From Candidatus Levybacteria bacterium RIFCSPLOWO2_01_FULL_39_10 (GTDB lineage: Bacteria; Patescibacteriota; Microgenomatia; Levybacterales; UBA12049): a stretch of DNA of 21,343 nucleotides. Numbering within the stretch: the stretch's first letter is position 1; every line of letters begins with the position of its first letter. Shown piece after piece: positions 6,152-15,055 of this stretch. A program made the position numbers and the translations under genes. Location: assembly GCA_001782515.1 (NCBI GenBank), contig MFOV01000014.1, positions 43,399 through 64,741 of the forward strand. Direction: 5' to 3'. The notes beneath the pieces were generated by a model. That model saw only the letters and a program-made list of their open reading frames with translations. It was not told the origin of the DNA and made no database searches.

Positions 6152-7221
6152 GTACTGAACGGGTAGCACTTCCTGGCTTGGTTGATCCCCACGTTCATCT
6201 CCGTGAACCCGGAGCAACACAAAAGGAAGATTTTGAAACTGGATCTATGGCTGCGATTGCCGGAGGATTTACAACAGTTTTTGATATGCCAAATAACCCC
6301 GAACCCACTGTTTCCCCTGATGCTTTAAAAAAGAAAATTACGCTTACAGAAAATAGAATCTATTGTGATATTGGTTTTCATTTCGGAGCAACCGCGTCGG
6401 GTACCGAATATTTTGAAAAAGTAAAAGACCAGGTTTTTGGACTTAAAGTTTATATGAATCATACGACAGGTACTCTCTTGATGGAAGACTCCAATGAACT
6501 TCAATCTGTTTTTTCAAATTGGCCAAAGGAAAAACCTATTATAGTACATGCAGAAGGACAGACTTTAGAAACAGCAATTAATTTAACTAGACTTAGTGAA
6601 AGAAGATTGCATGTTGCTCATCTGGCAACTGGGGAAGATTTAGAAATGGTAAGAAGGGCAAAGGAAGAAGGACAGCCCGTAACCTGTGAGGTAACTCCGC
6701 ATCATCTTTTTTTAACCCAAGTTGACGTAGATGAATTGGGACCTTTTGGGATCATGAAACCTTCGCTGAAAACGGAAAGAGACAGACTTGCTCTTTGGAA
6801 AGGTTTGGATATGGGAGTTATTGATATGATAGCAACCGATCATGCCCCCCATACTAAAGAAGAAAAATCGACAAAAAAACCACCCTTCGGAGTTCCTGGA
6901 CTCGAAACAAGCCTGCCCCTTATGCTTACGGCGGTTGCTGAAGGGAAATTAACTCTGGATCGGCTGGTAGAACTAACATCTTCGAATCCTCGAAGGATTT
7001 TCTATTTATCAATGGAGTCTGAGACCTATACTGAAGTGGATCTGAAAGAAAGCTATCTAATTAGTTCTTCCAATCTTAAGACCAAATGTGGCTGGACACC
7101 TTTTGATGGTAGGCGTGTAACAGGGAAGGTTGTTAAAGTTGTTTTGAGGGGAGAAACTGTTTTTGATGGCGAAAATATTATCGGGTTACCGAACGGAAAG
7201 GTTGTTTACTCAGCCGAGTGA
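6148..7221 (+). CDS. pyrC: Dihydroorotase (class III / CAD-like, short form)
   Basis: Cyclises carbamoyl-aspartate to dihydroorotate. The amidohydrolase metal site is visible: H15 and H17 in DPHVHLRE, carbamylated-lysine candidate K100 in GLKVYMN, H134 in VHAEG, H158 in AHLATGE, and D231 in ATDHAPH. FDMPNN (45-50) and the GVPGLETSLPL segment are typical. The protein has 357 residues and begins directly at the first barrel strand (LPGLVDPHVH). It therefore lacks the N-terminal small beta domain of longer dihydroorotases, as in short CAD-like enzymes. The start overlaps the pyrE stop and the stop overlaps the pyrD start, so all three genes are coupled. Confidence 0.95.
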   Translation: MSTERVALPGLVDPHVHLREPGATQKEDFETGSMAAIAGGFTTVFDMPNNPEPTVSPDALKKKITLTENRIYCDIGFHFGATASGTEYFEKVKDQVFGLKVYMNHTTGTLLMEDSNELQSVFSNWPKEKPIIVHAEGQTLETAINLTRLSERRLHVAHLATGEDLEMVRRAKEEGQPVTCEVTPHHLFLTQVDVDELGPFGIMKPSLKTERDRLALWKGLDMGVIDMIATDHAPHTKEEKSTKKPPFGVPGLETSLPLMLTAVAEGKLTLDRLVELTSSNPRRIFYLSMESETYTEVDLKESYLISSSNLKTKCGWTPFDGRRVTGKVVKVVLRGETVFDGENIIGLPNGKVVYSAE

Positions 7222-8336
7222 ATATGCCTGAGATTTACAAAAACATAGTTAGTCCATTTCTTTACAAACAGGATTCTGAAACATGGCATACAAGGGCAAG
7301 AGAAGCCCTTCATTTAGCAGAAGCAAATCCCCTAACCTTGTGGCTTCTTGAAAAAATAGCGACTTATAAAAGCGAGAGATTTTATGATGAACGACTGAAT
7401 GTTGTAATTGGGGGTGTGGAATTTGATAACCCATTAATTGTTGGCGCAGGATGGGACAAGCAGGGTAGAGCTGTGAGAGGTTTACACCAATTGGGGTTTT
7501 CAGGGGTAGAGGTAGGATCTGTTCTTGCCTATCCTCAAGAAGGTAATCCTAAACCGAGACAATGGATGCTTACCCCGGGAATTGCTATGAACAGACTGGG
7601 TTTCAATAGTCCTGGAGCTGAAGTAGTTGCAAGGAATCTTAGAAGGTATGAAAGAGATGGAATACCTGTTGGTATAAGTATTGGGAAAAACAAAGATGTC
7701 CCAGATATAGAAGCCCCTGGAGTACATGCTCTTGTTGCTGAAAAACTATATGACCAGGCTGCATATTTTGTAATAAACGTTTCATCGCCAAATACTCCGG
7801 GATTAAGGAAACTGCAAGATAAAGAACCACTTACAGATATAGTTCAAGCAGTAAATGGTGTAATGGATGTAAAAGGCTGTAGGAAACCTCTATTTGTAAA
7901 AATAGCACCGGACCTAACCTCAACATCAGTGGATGACGTAATAGATGTAGTTCTTAATAATGGTCTAACGGGAATTATCGCAACAAACACTACAAATAGT
8001 GGTGATATTAAAGAAAGATATGGACGAAGTGCAAATGAGATGGGAGGAATTTCAGGAGACGATCAAGAATATAGAGATATGGCAACAGCGAAAGTAGCCC
8101 ACATAAGAAGAGTAGCCGGAGATAGTTTAGAAATAATTGGGGTTGGAGGTATTAAGGACACTGCCACTGCGCTTGAAAAAATAAAAGCAGGTGCCAGGGC
8201 AATACAAGTGGTTACAGCAATTAGAGGTGAGGGCCCGTCAGTTGCCGCTAAAATCAACAGAGGGCTGGTTGAATACATGCAGCAAGAAGGAATCAGTCAC
8301 ATTAATGATCTTGTCGGGTTAGATGTCGATAGGTAG
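7218..8336 (+). CDS. pyrD: Dihydroorotate dehydrogenase, class 2 (quinone type)
   Basis: Oxidises dihydroorotate to orotate using FMN. Class 2 features are an N-terminal helical extension (residues 5-48, W-H-T-R-A-R-E-A-L pattern) thought to reach the membrane quinone pool, and a serine base, S190 in NVSSPNTPGLR, where class 1 enzymes use cysteine. GAGWDKQG (76-83), K228 in FVKIAPDLT, I-A-T-N-T-T, and the FMN-phosphate segment VGVGGI complete the picture. The full-length frame starts at GTG 7218, which forms a GTGA overlap with the pyrC stop; ATG 7224 is an equally plausible start two codons in. No pyrK-like electron-transfer gene is adjacent, consistent with class 2. Confidence 0.94.
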   Translation: MNMPEIYKNIVSPFLYKQDSETWHTRAREALHLAEANPLTLWLLEKIATYKSERFYDERLNVVIGGVEFDNPLIVGAGWDKQGRAVRGLHQLGFSGVEVGSVLAYPQEGNPKPRQWMLTPGIAMNRLGFNSPGAEVVARNLRRYERDGIPVGISIGKNKDVPDIEAPGVHALVAEKLYDQAAYFVINVSSPNTPGLRKLQDKEPLTDIVQAVNGVMDVKGCRKPLFVKIAPDLTSTSVDDVIDVVLNNGLTGIIATNTTNSGDIKERYGRSANEMGGISGDDQEYRDMATAKVAHIRRVAGDSLEIIGVGGIKDTATALEKIKAGARAIQVVTAIRGEGPSVAAKINRGLVEYMQQEGISHINDLVGLDVDR

Positions 8337-8462
8337 TTTTCTGAAACCTCGATATAATAACGCCTAGTTAACAAAATTAAAATTCCAAGATATTTCTTAT
8401 AATTCCTTCATCGCAGCCACAAATTGACTATCTGCGTGTTCGAAATAAAATAACTTTTGGGC

Positions 8463-8478
8463 ACCAAATTAATTTGGT
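8463..8478. repeat. Perfect 16-base palindrome at the convergent gene ends
   Basis: ACCAAATTAATTTGGT spans the stop codon of the minus-strand membrane-protein gene and faces the end of pyrD. It lacks a convincing T-tract on either strand, so a terminator role is uncertain. The 126 bases between pyrD and this gene contain nothing else I can assign. Confidence 0.45.
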
Positions 8479-10022
8479 CTTACTACTTCAAAACCTTCAG
8501 CTCTTTGCCATTTTTCATCAGAGATTGAATTTATTATTGATTTTTTAATAAATAAACCCGTAGTATCAGATTCTTTAAGAATTAATCTATAGCTATTGTT
8601 TATTTCATTTTGTTTTTCTTTATCAGAAGTAATATTTAAGTCTCCGAAATAAAAGTCGGGAGGGGAGTATAAAATCATATTTTCTTTTTCTCTTTGGTAT
8701 TTTTTAAATCCTGGCTGGACGTAGCCAAAAACTCCGTACTTATATGAAGAATTTCTTTGTGACTGCCAATAAGAAAGAACTAAGCTGTCATTCTGATTGA
8801 TAAAAAATGTATGGTCGGGACTAGAAAGAATCCTTACTGATTCCCCAACTTGGATTGTCTGTCCGAAGTTTGTAATAAGCTCAAATTGCTGGTCAACCGT
8901 TTTGGTAATATAATTTCCGGGGTAAAGAACAAAAATAATAAGAGATACAAAAACAACTGAAACAAGTATAGGTTTTAAAAACTTATTTTTCACCTTTACC
9001 TCTCCAAGAAGTATTAAACTAATCAAAAGAAACATCCCAAACCACGGAATCATTCTGAAGGCTTGATAGAAAAGTGTTCCGGGATCAACAGCTCTAATGT
9101 TTGACAGTCCTAAAATTAATAAAATTAAAAATGTGATAATATATTTCTTATTCTTTATCAGAAGTAATATTGAAATTATAAAAACAGAAGATATCCCTAT
9201 TTGAAGAATTCTTAAATCATTTATCTGACCTTTTAGAAATATAATAATAGGATAAAAGATACTAGTTATAACTCCTAATAGACCTGATTCTTCTGCTTCA
9301 TTTTTAATGATTGCATCATAATTAAGAGACGTAATTGAATATAAATATTCATCAAAAGGAAGAAAAAGCAAAGAGATAGATGAGATTACAATAAGAGTCA
9401 AAACCGAAATTTTTTTAATTTTAGTTTTTGGAATTCCTATTAACAGAGCAAGCATAATAAGTGAAGAGGGAATAAATGGTTCTCTTGAAAATATTATGAA
9501 CCAAGTAAACATTGGTCCTAATAAATATTCTATATCGTAAATGCTTTTATTTAGGTATTTATAAAGAACAAGTCCTGCCATATAGACCATCGGGTAAACA
9601 ATGAAAGACTCAGCTAAGAATTTGTATCCGAATAAGTAATATTTTGAAAGTTCAAAAATAATTACAAACAAAATCCCAGCAAACCTGAACCTGTAGACAA
9701 TCAGAATGTTAAAAAGAAAACTCCACAAAAGTACCGTCTGTATATGTCTTAAAAGGAGCTCGTACAAGTTTTGAGGATTAGTTGCAGTTTGTACAAAAAA
9801 ACTAAGGTATGCAAGTATTGGCTGGTGGTTAAAAAAAATCTCTGAATAAAGAGTCCTGCCGTACTGCAAAAAGTATCCTGCACTTATATTCATACAATCA
9901 TCAAAACATCCGAATGAATTCGTGTGAGGAATATAAATCTTATATAAAAGCAAGTAAAAAAAGGTGAGGCCAAATGCGATTATTGCAATTTTAAAAATTT
10001 CAGAATTAATGCTTTGTTTCAC
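8469..10022 (-). CDS. Polytopic membrane protein, probable GT-C family glycosyltransferase
   Basis: The 517-residue protein has a first membrane helix at about residues 8-29. An extracytoplasmic loop follows with an acidic pair D41-D42 (C-F-D-D-C-M) and the segment G55-R-T-L-Y-S-E-I-F-F-N-H-Q-P. It then has about nine further helices to near residue 370 and a soluble C-terminal domain of about 140 residues. The D-D loop followed by G-x-x-L-Y-x-E/D-x-x-x-N-H-x-P is the pattern of GT39/PMT-like and ArnT-like enzymes, which transfer sugars from polyprenyl-phosphate donors outside the membrane. The sugar and acceptor are unknown. The GTG start at 10022 lies six bases after a TGA-TATACT extended -10, so the transcript may be leaderless. 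Confidence 0.68.
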   Translation of the reverse strand: MKQSINSEIFKIAIIAFGLTFFYLLLYKIYIPHTNSFGCFDDCMNISAGYFLQYGRTLYSEIFFNHQPILAYLSFFVQTATNPQNLYELLLRHIQTVLLWSFLFNILIVYRFRFAGILFVIIFELSKYYLFGYKFLAESFIVYPMVYMAGLVLYKYLNKSIYDIEYLLGPMFTWFIIFSREPFIPSSLIMLALLIGIPKTKIKKISVLTLIVISSISLLFLPFDEYLYSITSLNYDAIIKNEAEESGLLGVITSIFYPIIIFLKGQINDLRILQIGISSVFIISILLLIKNKKYIITFLILLILGLSNIRAVDPGTLFYQAFRMIPWFGMFLLISLILLGEVKVKNKFLKPILVSVVFVSLIIFVLYPGNYITKTVDQQFELITNFGQTIQVGESVRILSSPDHTFFINQNDSLVLSYWQSQRNSSYKYGVFGYVQPGFKKYQREKENMILYSPPDFYFGDLNITSDKEKQNEINNSYRLILKESDTTGLFIKKSIINSISDEKWQRAEGFEVVRPN

Positions 10023-10102
10023 TTAAAAAGTATATCAGATAAAAAGTTGAGATTTTTCCCTATTGCAACGATTTGACTTATGTGGTAGTTTAATTATCGA
10101 TT

Positions 10103-10435
10103 ATGGCAGACGAGGACAATCAAACGACAGAAGAAGAAAAAAGCAAGAACACAAAGAAATATATTTGGATAACGTTTATTGCTCTTATTATTATAATAGT
10201 TGCAGTCCTTGCTTTTGTTTTCGGAACAAATAATGCAGTAAGCAATCCCATAAGAGCACTTATCATAAAACCTGCTCCTACTGCAACTCCTGCGCCAACA
10301 TTTGCGCCAACAAGTACTCCTACTCCAACTGAGGAACCAGAACCAACCGAGGAACCAACCGCAACTCCAACTGAAGAACCTGATGTTACAGAAGAACCAA
10401 CCCCAACAGGAACTTCTGATTTAATTACCCCGTAA
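10103..10435 (+). CDS. Small single-pass membrane protein with Pro/Thr/Glu-rich tail
   Basis: The 110-residue protein begins with an acidic/polar cytoplasmic stretch (1-19), then a strong membrane helix (about 20-41). An extracellular tail rich in Pro, Thr, Ala and Glu follows, with PTPTEEP- and PTEEP-like repeats (about 57-105). Such tails act as extended wall-spanning or O-glycosylated linkers in other bacteria; here that is inference. No catalytic domain is present. It is convergent with the GH130 gene, five bases from its stop, and divergent from the GT-C-like gene. Confidence 0.72.
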   Translation: MADEDNQTTEEEKSKNTKKYIWITFIALIIIIVAVLAFVFGTNNAVSNPIRALIIKPAPTATPAPTFAPTSTPTPTEEPEPTEEPTATPTEEPDVTEEPTPTGTSDLITP

Positions 10436-10440
10436 AGAAG

Positions 10441-12378
10441 CTATTTTTTAATATGACTTTTAAGCTCATCAATTAGCTTTGTAAATCTGATTTTTGCAAC
10501 TCCTACTGTAGTATCTCCTGCGCCGTAGTAAACAAAAAGATCGTCGTTTAATACTGCGCTTCCGCAGGAAAAAACAGTACCAGGTCTTACTCCTGATTGC
10601 TCATAGTGAAGTTTTGGCTCAAGTATGGGTTCGTTAAGTCTTAAAATCACTTTTGTCGGGTCATTTCCATCCAAAACCATAATTCCAAGCCTGTACTTTT
10701 TATCCCCAGAAGACAGCGAGTGATAGATAAGAAGCCAGCCTATGTCTGTTTTTAGAGGAGGTCCTCCTGTTCCTATTTTCTCACTATCCCACATGCCTTC
10801 CCTGGGCTCCGCAATTGCCTTACCTGATAAATATTTCTGTCCTGAAAATTCACTAAGATCACGCTCAAAATCAATCCATATTCTTACGTCGAGTCTGTGA
10901 AGAATTGCATATTTCCCCTTTACTTTTTCAGGAAAAAGTGCCGAGTTTTTATCCATTACATTGGGATTTGAAATAAGAATCGGCGCTCTCCATTCCCATT
11001 TTCTTTTAAGAAAATTTGACTCACTTATACTTGTTAGCGCAACTTTTGGGATCTTACCGTCATAAGCAACATAAAACATATATATAGTGTCATCAATTTG
11101 TGTAATTCTTGGATCCTCACATCCTCCAGCTCCTTTATCATTCTTCTCAAAAAATGCGCGGGAGACGTAAATCGGCTCATCAAGTCTTTCTGTTATGTGG
11201 TATCCGTCAGAAGTTACGGCAAGACCAATTGAGGAGAAGTTATGTTTGTCCATCCCTCTATAGAAAAGGTAAATTTTGTCGTTATTTTTAAGAACTCCTG
11301 TATTAAAAACAGCCTTTTCCTCCCACGCATGATCGGGAATAGGCTCAAGTATTGGGTTTCCGTCAAACCTTACAAGGTGGAGTGCCGAGTGAACAGATTC
11401 AAGGGGAATTTGCTCTTCTTCCTTCTCCATCTGATCAATAATTTCTGAAATTGAAACAACAGCTTGACAAACAGTTGTATCTGAGGCTCCGTAATAAATA
11501 CTAAGATTATCACCGTCAACAACTCCACCAGACGGAAAAACTATATTTGAGATCGTTCCGTGTTTTTCATAATAAGTTGAGGGTGTCATAAAAGGCCCGA
11601 GTGTTTTTCCAACAACAAGAAGAGGATTTTCAAGAGCCAAAAGCACAGCCTCAATTCCGAAAATTTTGTTTTGTGTGTAATAATTTTGAATGTAGGAATA
11701 AACCATAAGCCATCCTTTCTCTGTTTTTATCGGATTAAGACCAACTTCAACTTGATCCTGCGAACGACGCTGCAAGGCAAGAGTATATCGTGAAACATTT
11801 CCGTACCAAGACTGCCAAAATGATTTTTCCCAAATGTCAGAAAGACTTTCAAACTGAACAATTGCAATTTTGGCTGGCGGCTTGTCAGTGTCAACTGTAA
11901 GAACTCCTGTATATTTTCCGTTTATTTTCTCGGGAAAAAGCGTCATTGCTTTTGCATTAAAAGGAGTCACCAGGTGTTTTTCTTGGGTTTTTGAAAAATC
12001 CGAGGAAATTGCGACACCTATTCTAATGCCTTGTGGCTCAGGAGGATTTGTTGAAACAGCAGTATAAAATGTAACAAATTTTCCGTCAATAAAAGTTGTC
12101 CTTGGATCCTCAACCCCAAAGCGTTCCCAGTCATATTCTGGGGTTATAAACTGACGCCTTTTGGCAAATTCCAAACCATCATTTGAGTTCGCATAGCCGA
12201 TTGATGAAACTCTCATATACTCACTTTGCCAGGACTTTGTTTTTGAAATCGCTCTATAGAGCATATGATAGACTCCGTCTTTTTTGACAAGTGTCGGATT
12301 AAAAGTTGCGTGTTCTTCCCACTCGTTTATATCAGCGGGAATAAGAACCGGATTTGGGTAACGTTTGACGGAAATCAT
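10441..12378 (-). CDS. Two-domain GH130-type beta-mannoside phosphorylase/hydrolase
   Basis: The protein contains two tandem five-bladed-propeller domains of the GH130 type (about residues 1-318 and 330-645). Each carries the signature E-D-P-R: E90-R93 and E421-R424. Its Asp is the proposed acid/base residue in characterised mannooligosaccharide phosphorylases. The C-terminal domain also has D-K-N-S-A-L-F-P-E-K (476-485), H494-R495 and G-G-P-P-L-K-T...G-W-L-L-I-Y-H, the residues usually linked to phosphate and substrate binding. The N-terminal domain keeps L-F-P-E-K-I-N-G-K-Y but lacks the His-Arg pair and the GGPP segment, so it may be a hydrolase-like or binding domain. The start ATG overlaps the previous gene's TGA by one base. 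Substrate cannot be read from sequence. Confidence 0.83.
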   Translation of the reverse strand: MISVKRYPNPVLIPADINEWEEHATFNPTLVKKDGVYHMLYRAISKTKSWQSEYMRVSSIGYANSNDGLEFAKRRQFITPEYDWERFGVEDPRTTFIDGKFVTFYTAVSTNPPEPQGIRIGVAISSDFSKTQEKHLVTPFNAKAMTLFPEKINGKYTGVLTVDTDKPPAKIAIVQFESLSDIWEKSFWQSWYGNVSRYTLALQRRSQDQVEVGLNPIKTEKGWLMVYSYIQNYYTQNKIFGIEAVLLALENPLLVVGKTLGPFMTPSTYYEKHGTISNIVFPSGGVVDGDNLSIYYGASDTTVCQAVVSISEIIDQMEKEEEQIPLESVHSALHLVRFDGNPILEPIPDHAWEEKAVFNTGVLKNNDKIYLFYRGMDKHNFSSIGLAVTSDGYHITERLDEPIYVSRAFFEKNDKGAGGCEDPRITQIDDTIYMFYVAYDGKIPKVALTSISESNFLKRKWEWRAPILISNPNVMDKNSALFPEKVKGKYAILHRLDVRIWIDFERDLSEFSGQKYLSGKAIAEPREGMWDSEKIGTGGPPLKTDIGWLLIYHSLSSGDKKYRLGIMVLDGNDPTKVILRLNEPILEPKLHYEQSGVRPGTVFSCGSAVLNDDLFVYYGAGDTTVGVAKIRFTKLIDELKSHIKK

Positions 12379-14168
12379 CAGTTGAGTCTGTAATAGTTAA
12401 ATTTGGTTTCTTTTTCCATAAGTAAGTGATCTAAAAACTTTCTATATGGTGTTGTTGCAACACAAACATAGGTATCTGCTCCTCCATAATAAACATGAAG
12501 GTTCTCATCAATTACTGCTGCTCCACAAGGGTATACAACGCCTGATTTGAATCCTTCGTTTTCGTACCAGTGAGTCGGACTTGCAATAGGCTGTGACGTT
12601 CTCGAAATTACTTTTGTCGGGTCAGAAAGGTTAAGTAGCATTGCGCCCATCTGGTACTGGTGTCCACGCTTTTCGTCAACTGCGTGGTAAATAAGAAGCC
12701 ATCCATGCTTTGTTTTTATTGGAGGCGGACCTGCACCTACCTTTCTTGAATCCCATGAATTCAGCCTGGGCGGAATCTTGTATTTTCCTTCAAGAAATGT
12801 CTCTCCGTCAAAATCAAGTGTATCAACATAATCTATGAGTATATCTGGGAAAATCCGGTGCATAATGACATATTTTCCGTTTACTTTTTCAGGAAATATT
12901 ACGGCGTTTTTATCAATAACTCCGGGTTTTGAAATAATCACAGGATAACTCCAATTCCAGTTATTGTTTTTGAAATCATCGTATGAGATATGCGAAAGTG
13001 CAGCTCTGGGACTGGACCAGCCGTCATAAGCAACATATGTCAAATAAACTTTATCTTTAATTCTTGTAAGGCGCGGATCCTCACATCCTCCGGCACCTGG
13101 ACCTGATGTATATGGAGAGAATGGGTTGTAGGGCAGATGCTGTCCTTCAAAAGGAGCTCTTGGGACGTAGCAGGGATAATCTCCCTTTGTATCAATTGTC
13201 ACGCCGTCTGTGCTATTCGCATATCCCATGACTGAGCGCCAGCTGTTCCCAACAGCTCTATACATGATATGCAGTTTTCGCTCGTCAGGATCGTAAAGCG
13301 CTGCAGGGTTAAATACACCAACAGATTCCCAGTCGCTCCCGGGGTCAGGTGAGAGAATTGGGTTTTGATCGGCCTTTTTAAGAGTCGGCGATTTTTTAGG
13401 AGACTCAAATATTATCTGTTCCAAAAGTGGATGATGAAATTTATAAACTTTTCCTTCTCCTTGCCAGAAAGAATAAATTTTCCCATCCTTCTCAACTACT
13501 GAGATTGGTGAGAGAATACTATCTGAGAACTCAAGGGGAATATTAAAAAGTGGGTAGTTGATTCGCCATTTTATTTTCTTAGGATCGTTTTTATCAAATA
13601 TGGCAAGAGAAAGAGAGAAAAATTTAATTTCTTCAATTTGTGTTTCTACTGTATACGGAACATAAATTTCATCTCGTCCTGAAAACACATTCAAGATATA
13701 GATAGAGTTTGCCCTGACTAGAGGTGAGTAAATTGGATCATCATATAAGACCCATTTATCACTTTCTTTCACTCCTATATGAATATCCTCATCTGACCAG
13801 TAAAGAACATTTTTGTCATCATATGTGTAATTAGGGACTATATATGCGCTTCTTACAAATTTTTCAAGCTTTACATCAAGATGCCAATTGAAGCCGTCAT
13901 GGGAGCCACCTGTATAAAAATTTGTTCCAAATCCCAAAATCCCCAAATAACCCGACTCTTCTTTGGATATCGAAAAATAGCTTAGCTGGTCTTCAGACTC
14001 TCTAAAATTTATGCAATTATCAACTTTAAGTTCTTTTTTTGTTTTAATTAATTTTTCTTTTTCGTCCTGTTCAAAGAGTACAATCTTTCCATCGCTTTTT
14101 TTGAGGTGATAAACTCTTCCTTCAATCGAGGATACGCTAAGAAGAATATTTTTATTATTGTTTTTCAC
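12378..14168 (-). CDS. GH130-type protein with degenerate N-terminal propeller
   Basis: The C-terminal half (about residues 268-596) is a complete GH130 domain. It has N-P-I-L-S-P...W-E-S-V-G-V-F-N-P, E363-D364-P365-R366, D-K-N-A-V-I-F-P-E-K (419-428), H437-R438, G-P-P-P-I-K-T and G-W-L-L-I-Y-H. These features fit a phosphate-using beta-mannoside phosphorylase. The first 265 residues show beta-propeller-like spacing (repeated aromatic/Asp strands) but no EDPR, so they look like a diverged or non-catalytic propeller mirroring the two-domain layout of the next gene. Start is GTG at 14168. A weak TTTACG-17-TATAAA promoter sits almost on top of the start. It is the first gene of a two-gene coupled operon with its paralogue. 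No signal peptide is seen, so it is probably cytoplasmic. Confidence 0.82.
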   Translation of the reverse strand: MKNNNKNILLSVSSIEGRVYHLKKSDGKIVLFEQDEKEKLIKTKKELKVDNCINFRESEDQLSYFSISKEESGYLGILGFGTNFYTGGSHDGFNWHLDVKLEKFVRSAYIVPNYTYDDKNVLYWSDEDIHIGVKESDKWVLYDDPIYSPLVRANSIYILNVFSGRDEIYVPYTVETQIEEIKFFSLSLAIFDKNDPKKIKWRINYPLFNIPLEFSDSILSPISVVEKDGKIYSFWQGEGKVYKFHHPLLEQIIFESPKKSPTLKKADQNPILSPDPGSDWESVGVFNPAALYDPDERKLHIMYRAVGNSWRSVMGYANSTDGVTIDTKGDYPCYVPRAPFEGQHLPYNPFSPYTSGPGAGGCEDPRLTRIKDKVYLTYVAYDGWSSPRAALSHISYDDFKNNNWNWSYPVIISKPGVIDKNAVIFPEKVNGKYVIMHRIFPDILIDYVDTLDFDGETFLEGKYKIPPRLNSWDSRKVGAGPPPIKTKHGWLLIYHAVDEKRGHQYQMGAMLLNLSDPTKVISRTSQPIASPTHWYENEGFKSGVVYPCGAAVIDENLHVYYGGADTYVCVATTPYRKFLDHLLMEKETKFNYYRLN

Positions 14169-14291
14169 GATTTTATAAACCGTTTTTAAACAGCCGTAAA
14201 TCTATCTTAAACAAGTATTTGCCAGCAAAATTTCTATCTAATATCAGAATGGCACTTTCCTAATCTTAAGTCAATATCAAATTTATACTCC

Positions 14292-14319
14292 TTGACAAGG
14301 TTTGAAATATTTTGATAAT
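14292..14319 (+). promoter_or_regulatory. Promoter of the DUF4352-like gene
   Basis: A perfect TTGACA (14292-14297), 16-base spacer and GATAAT (14314-14319). The upstream neighbour is divergent, so this promoter must serve the plus-strand genes from 14370. Between 14169 and 14291 I see nothing else apart from the weak opposing promoter. Confidence 0.6.
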
Positions 14320-14331
14320 ATTGCTGGACAC

Positions 14332-14365
14332 AAAGACTGCCATGTCAAGCAGTCTTTTATTTTTT
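14332..14365 (+). terminator. Hairpin plus T-tract in the leader before the DUF4352-like gene
   Basis: A perfect 9-bp stem AAAGACTGC/GCAGTCTTT (14332-14340 with 14349-14357) has an 8-base loop and runs into TTATTTTTT. It lies between the promoter and the ATG at 14370. No plus-strand gene lies upstream for over 3.7 kb, so it can only act on this gene's own transcript, as an attenuator. A 12-codon frame from ATG 14342 runs through the 3' arm and overlaps the main start. Confidence 0.6.
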
Positions 14366-14369
14366 AAAA

Positions 14370-15053
14370 ATGGTTAACAAATTTAAACTATATTTAAGTC
14401 AGTTAAACCTGAGATTCTCAAAAAAAGAGAACGATATTAATATCCCCTCACAGAGCTTAAGTTTTAAATCTAGAAGTTTTTTTAATTCATTAAAATACAA
14501 AGCAAGATATTCAAGAAGAAATCCGGCAATAATTTTGGGAATTGCACTTCTTGTTGTTTTTGTTGCATCAATACTCATGGCGCGAACAATTGCAGGGAAT
14601 CTATTCGGCGATGATAGGATTTCACCTCCTAAAGCAAAAGCACAGCAAACTTTAAACACAGTATTTGAATTTCCAATAAGAGACAATGAAGGCAATGTTG
14701 TAGCAGATGTTAAGTATGAAATTGAGCGCGCAAGTCTTCAGGACGCATTTATTTATCAGGGAAAACTTGCAAAATCTGTTAAGGGAAGGACTTTTCTCGT
14801 CTTTGATCTTAAGATTACCAATCCATATATAAGAGGGATTGAAATAAATACAATTGACTACATTAGAATTAGAAGAAACAACGAGAAAGAACTTTTGGCA
14901 CCAGAAATTCATAACGATCCTGTTGCAATCCAGGCAAACTCCACAAAATTCACAAGAATTGGTGTTCCTATAAATGAAACCGACCAAAACCTTGTAATTT
15001 ATGTCGGAGAACTTAGAGGACCAAAAAAAGAAGTAAAACTTAATTTCCAATAA
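14370..15053 (+). CDS. Membrane-anchored protein with DUF4352-like extracellular beta domain
   Basis: The 227-residue protein has a basic, polar N-terminal 50 residues (cytoplasmic), one membrane helix (about 52-70), and an extracytoplasmic domain of about 140 residues. That domain's alternating strands (T-F-L-V-F-D-L-K-I-T-N, then A-N-S-T-K-F-T-R-I-G-V, then N-L-V-I-Y-V-G) resemble the immunoglobulin-like DUF4352/telomeric-repeat-like fold common in surface lipoproteins. A partner or substrate cannot be inferred. It is followed after two bases by the DUF2292 gene and probably shares its transcript. No good Shine-Dalgarno precedes the ATG. Confidence 0.65.
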   Translation: MVNKFKLYLSQLNLRFSKKENDINIPSQSLSFKSRSFFNSLKYKARYSRRNPAIILGIALLVVFVASILMARTIAGNLFGDDRISPPKAKAQQTLNTVFEFPIRDNEGNVVADVKYEIERASLQDAFIYQGKLAKSVKGRTFLVFDLKITNPYIRGIEINTIDYIRIRRNNEKELLAPEIHNDPVAIQANSTKFTRIGVPINETDQNLVIYVGELRGPKKEVKLNFQ

Positions 15054-15055
15054 AT

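Noticed and set aside
8352..8357. TATAAT downstream of pyrD as a promoter
   Set aside because: No suitable -35 at 15-19 bases and no plus-strand gene downstream before the convergent gene.
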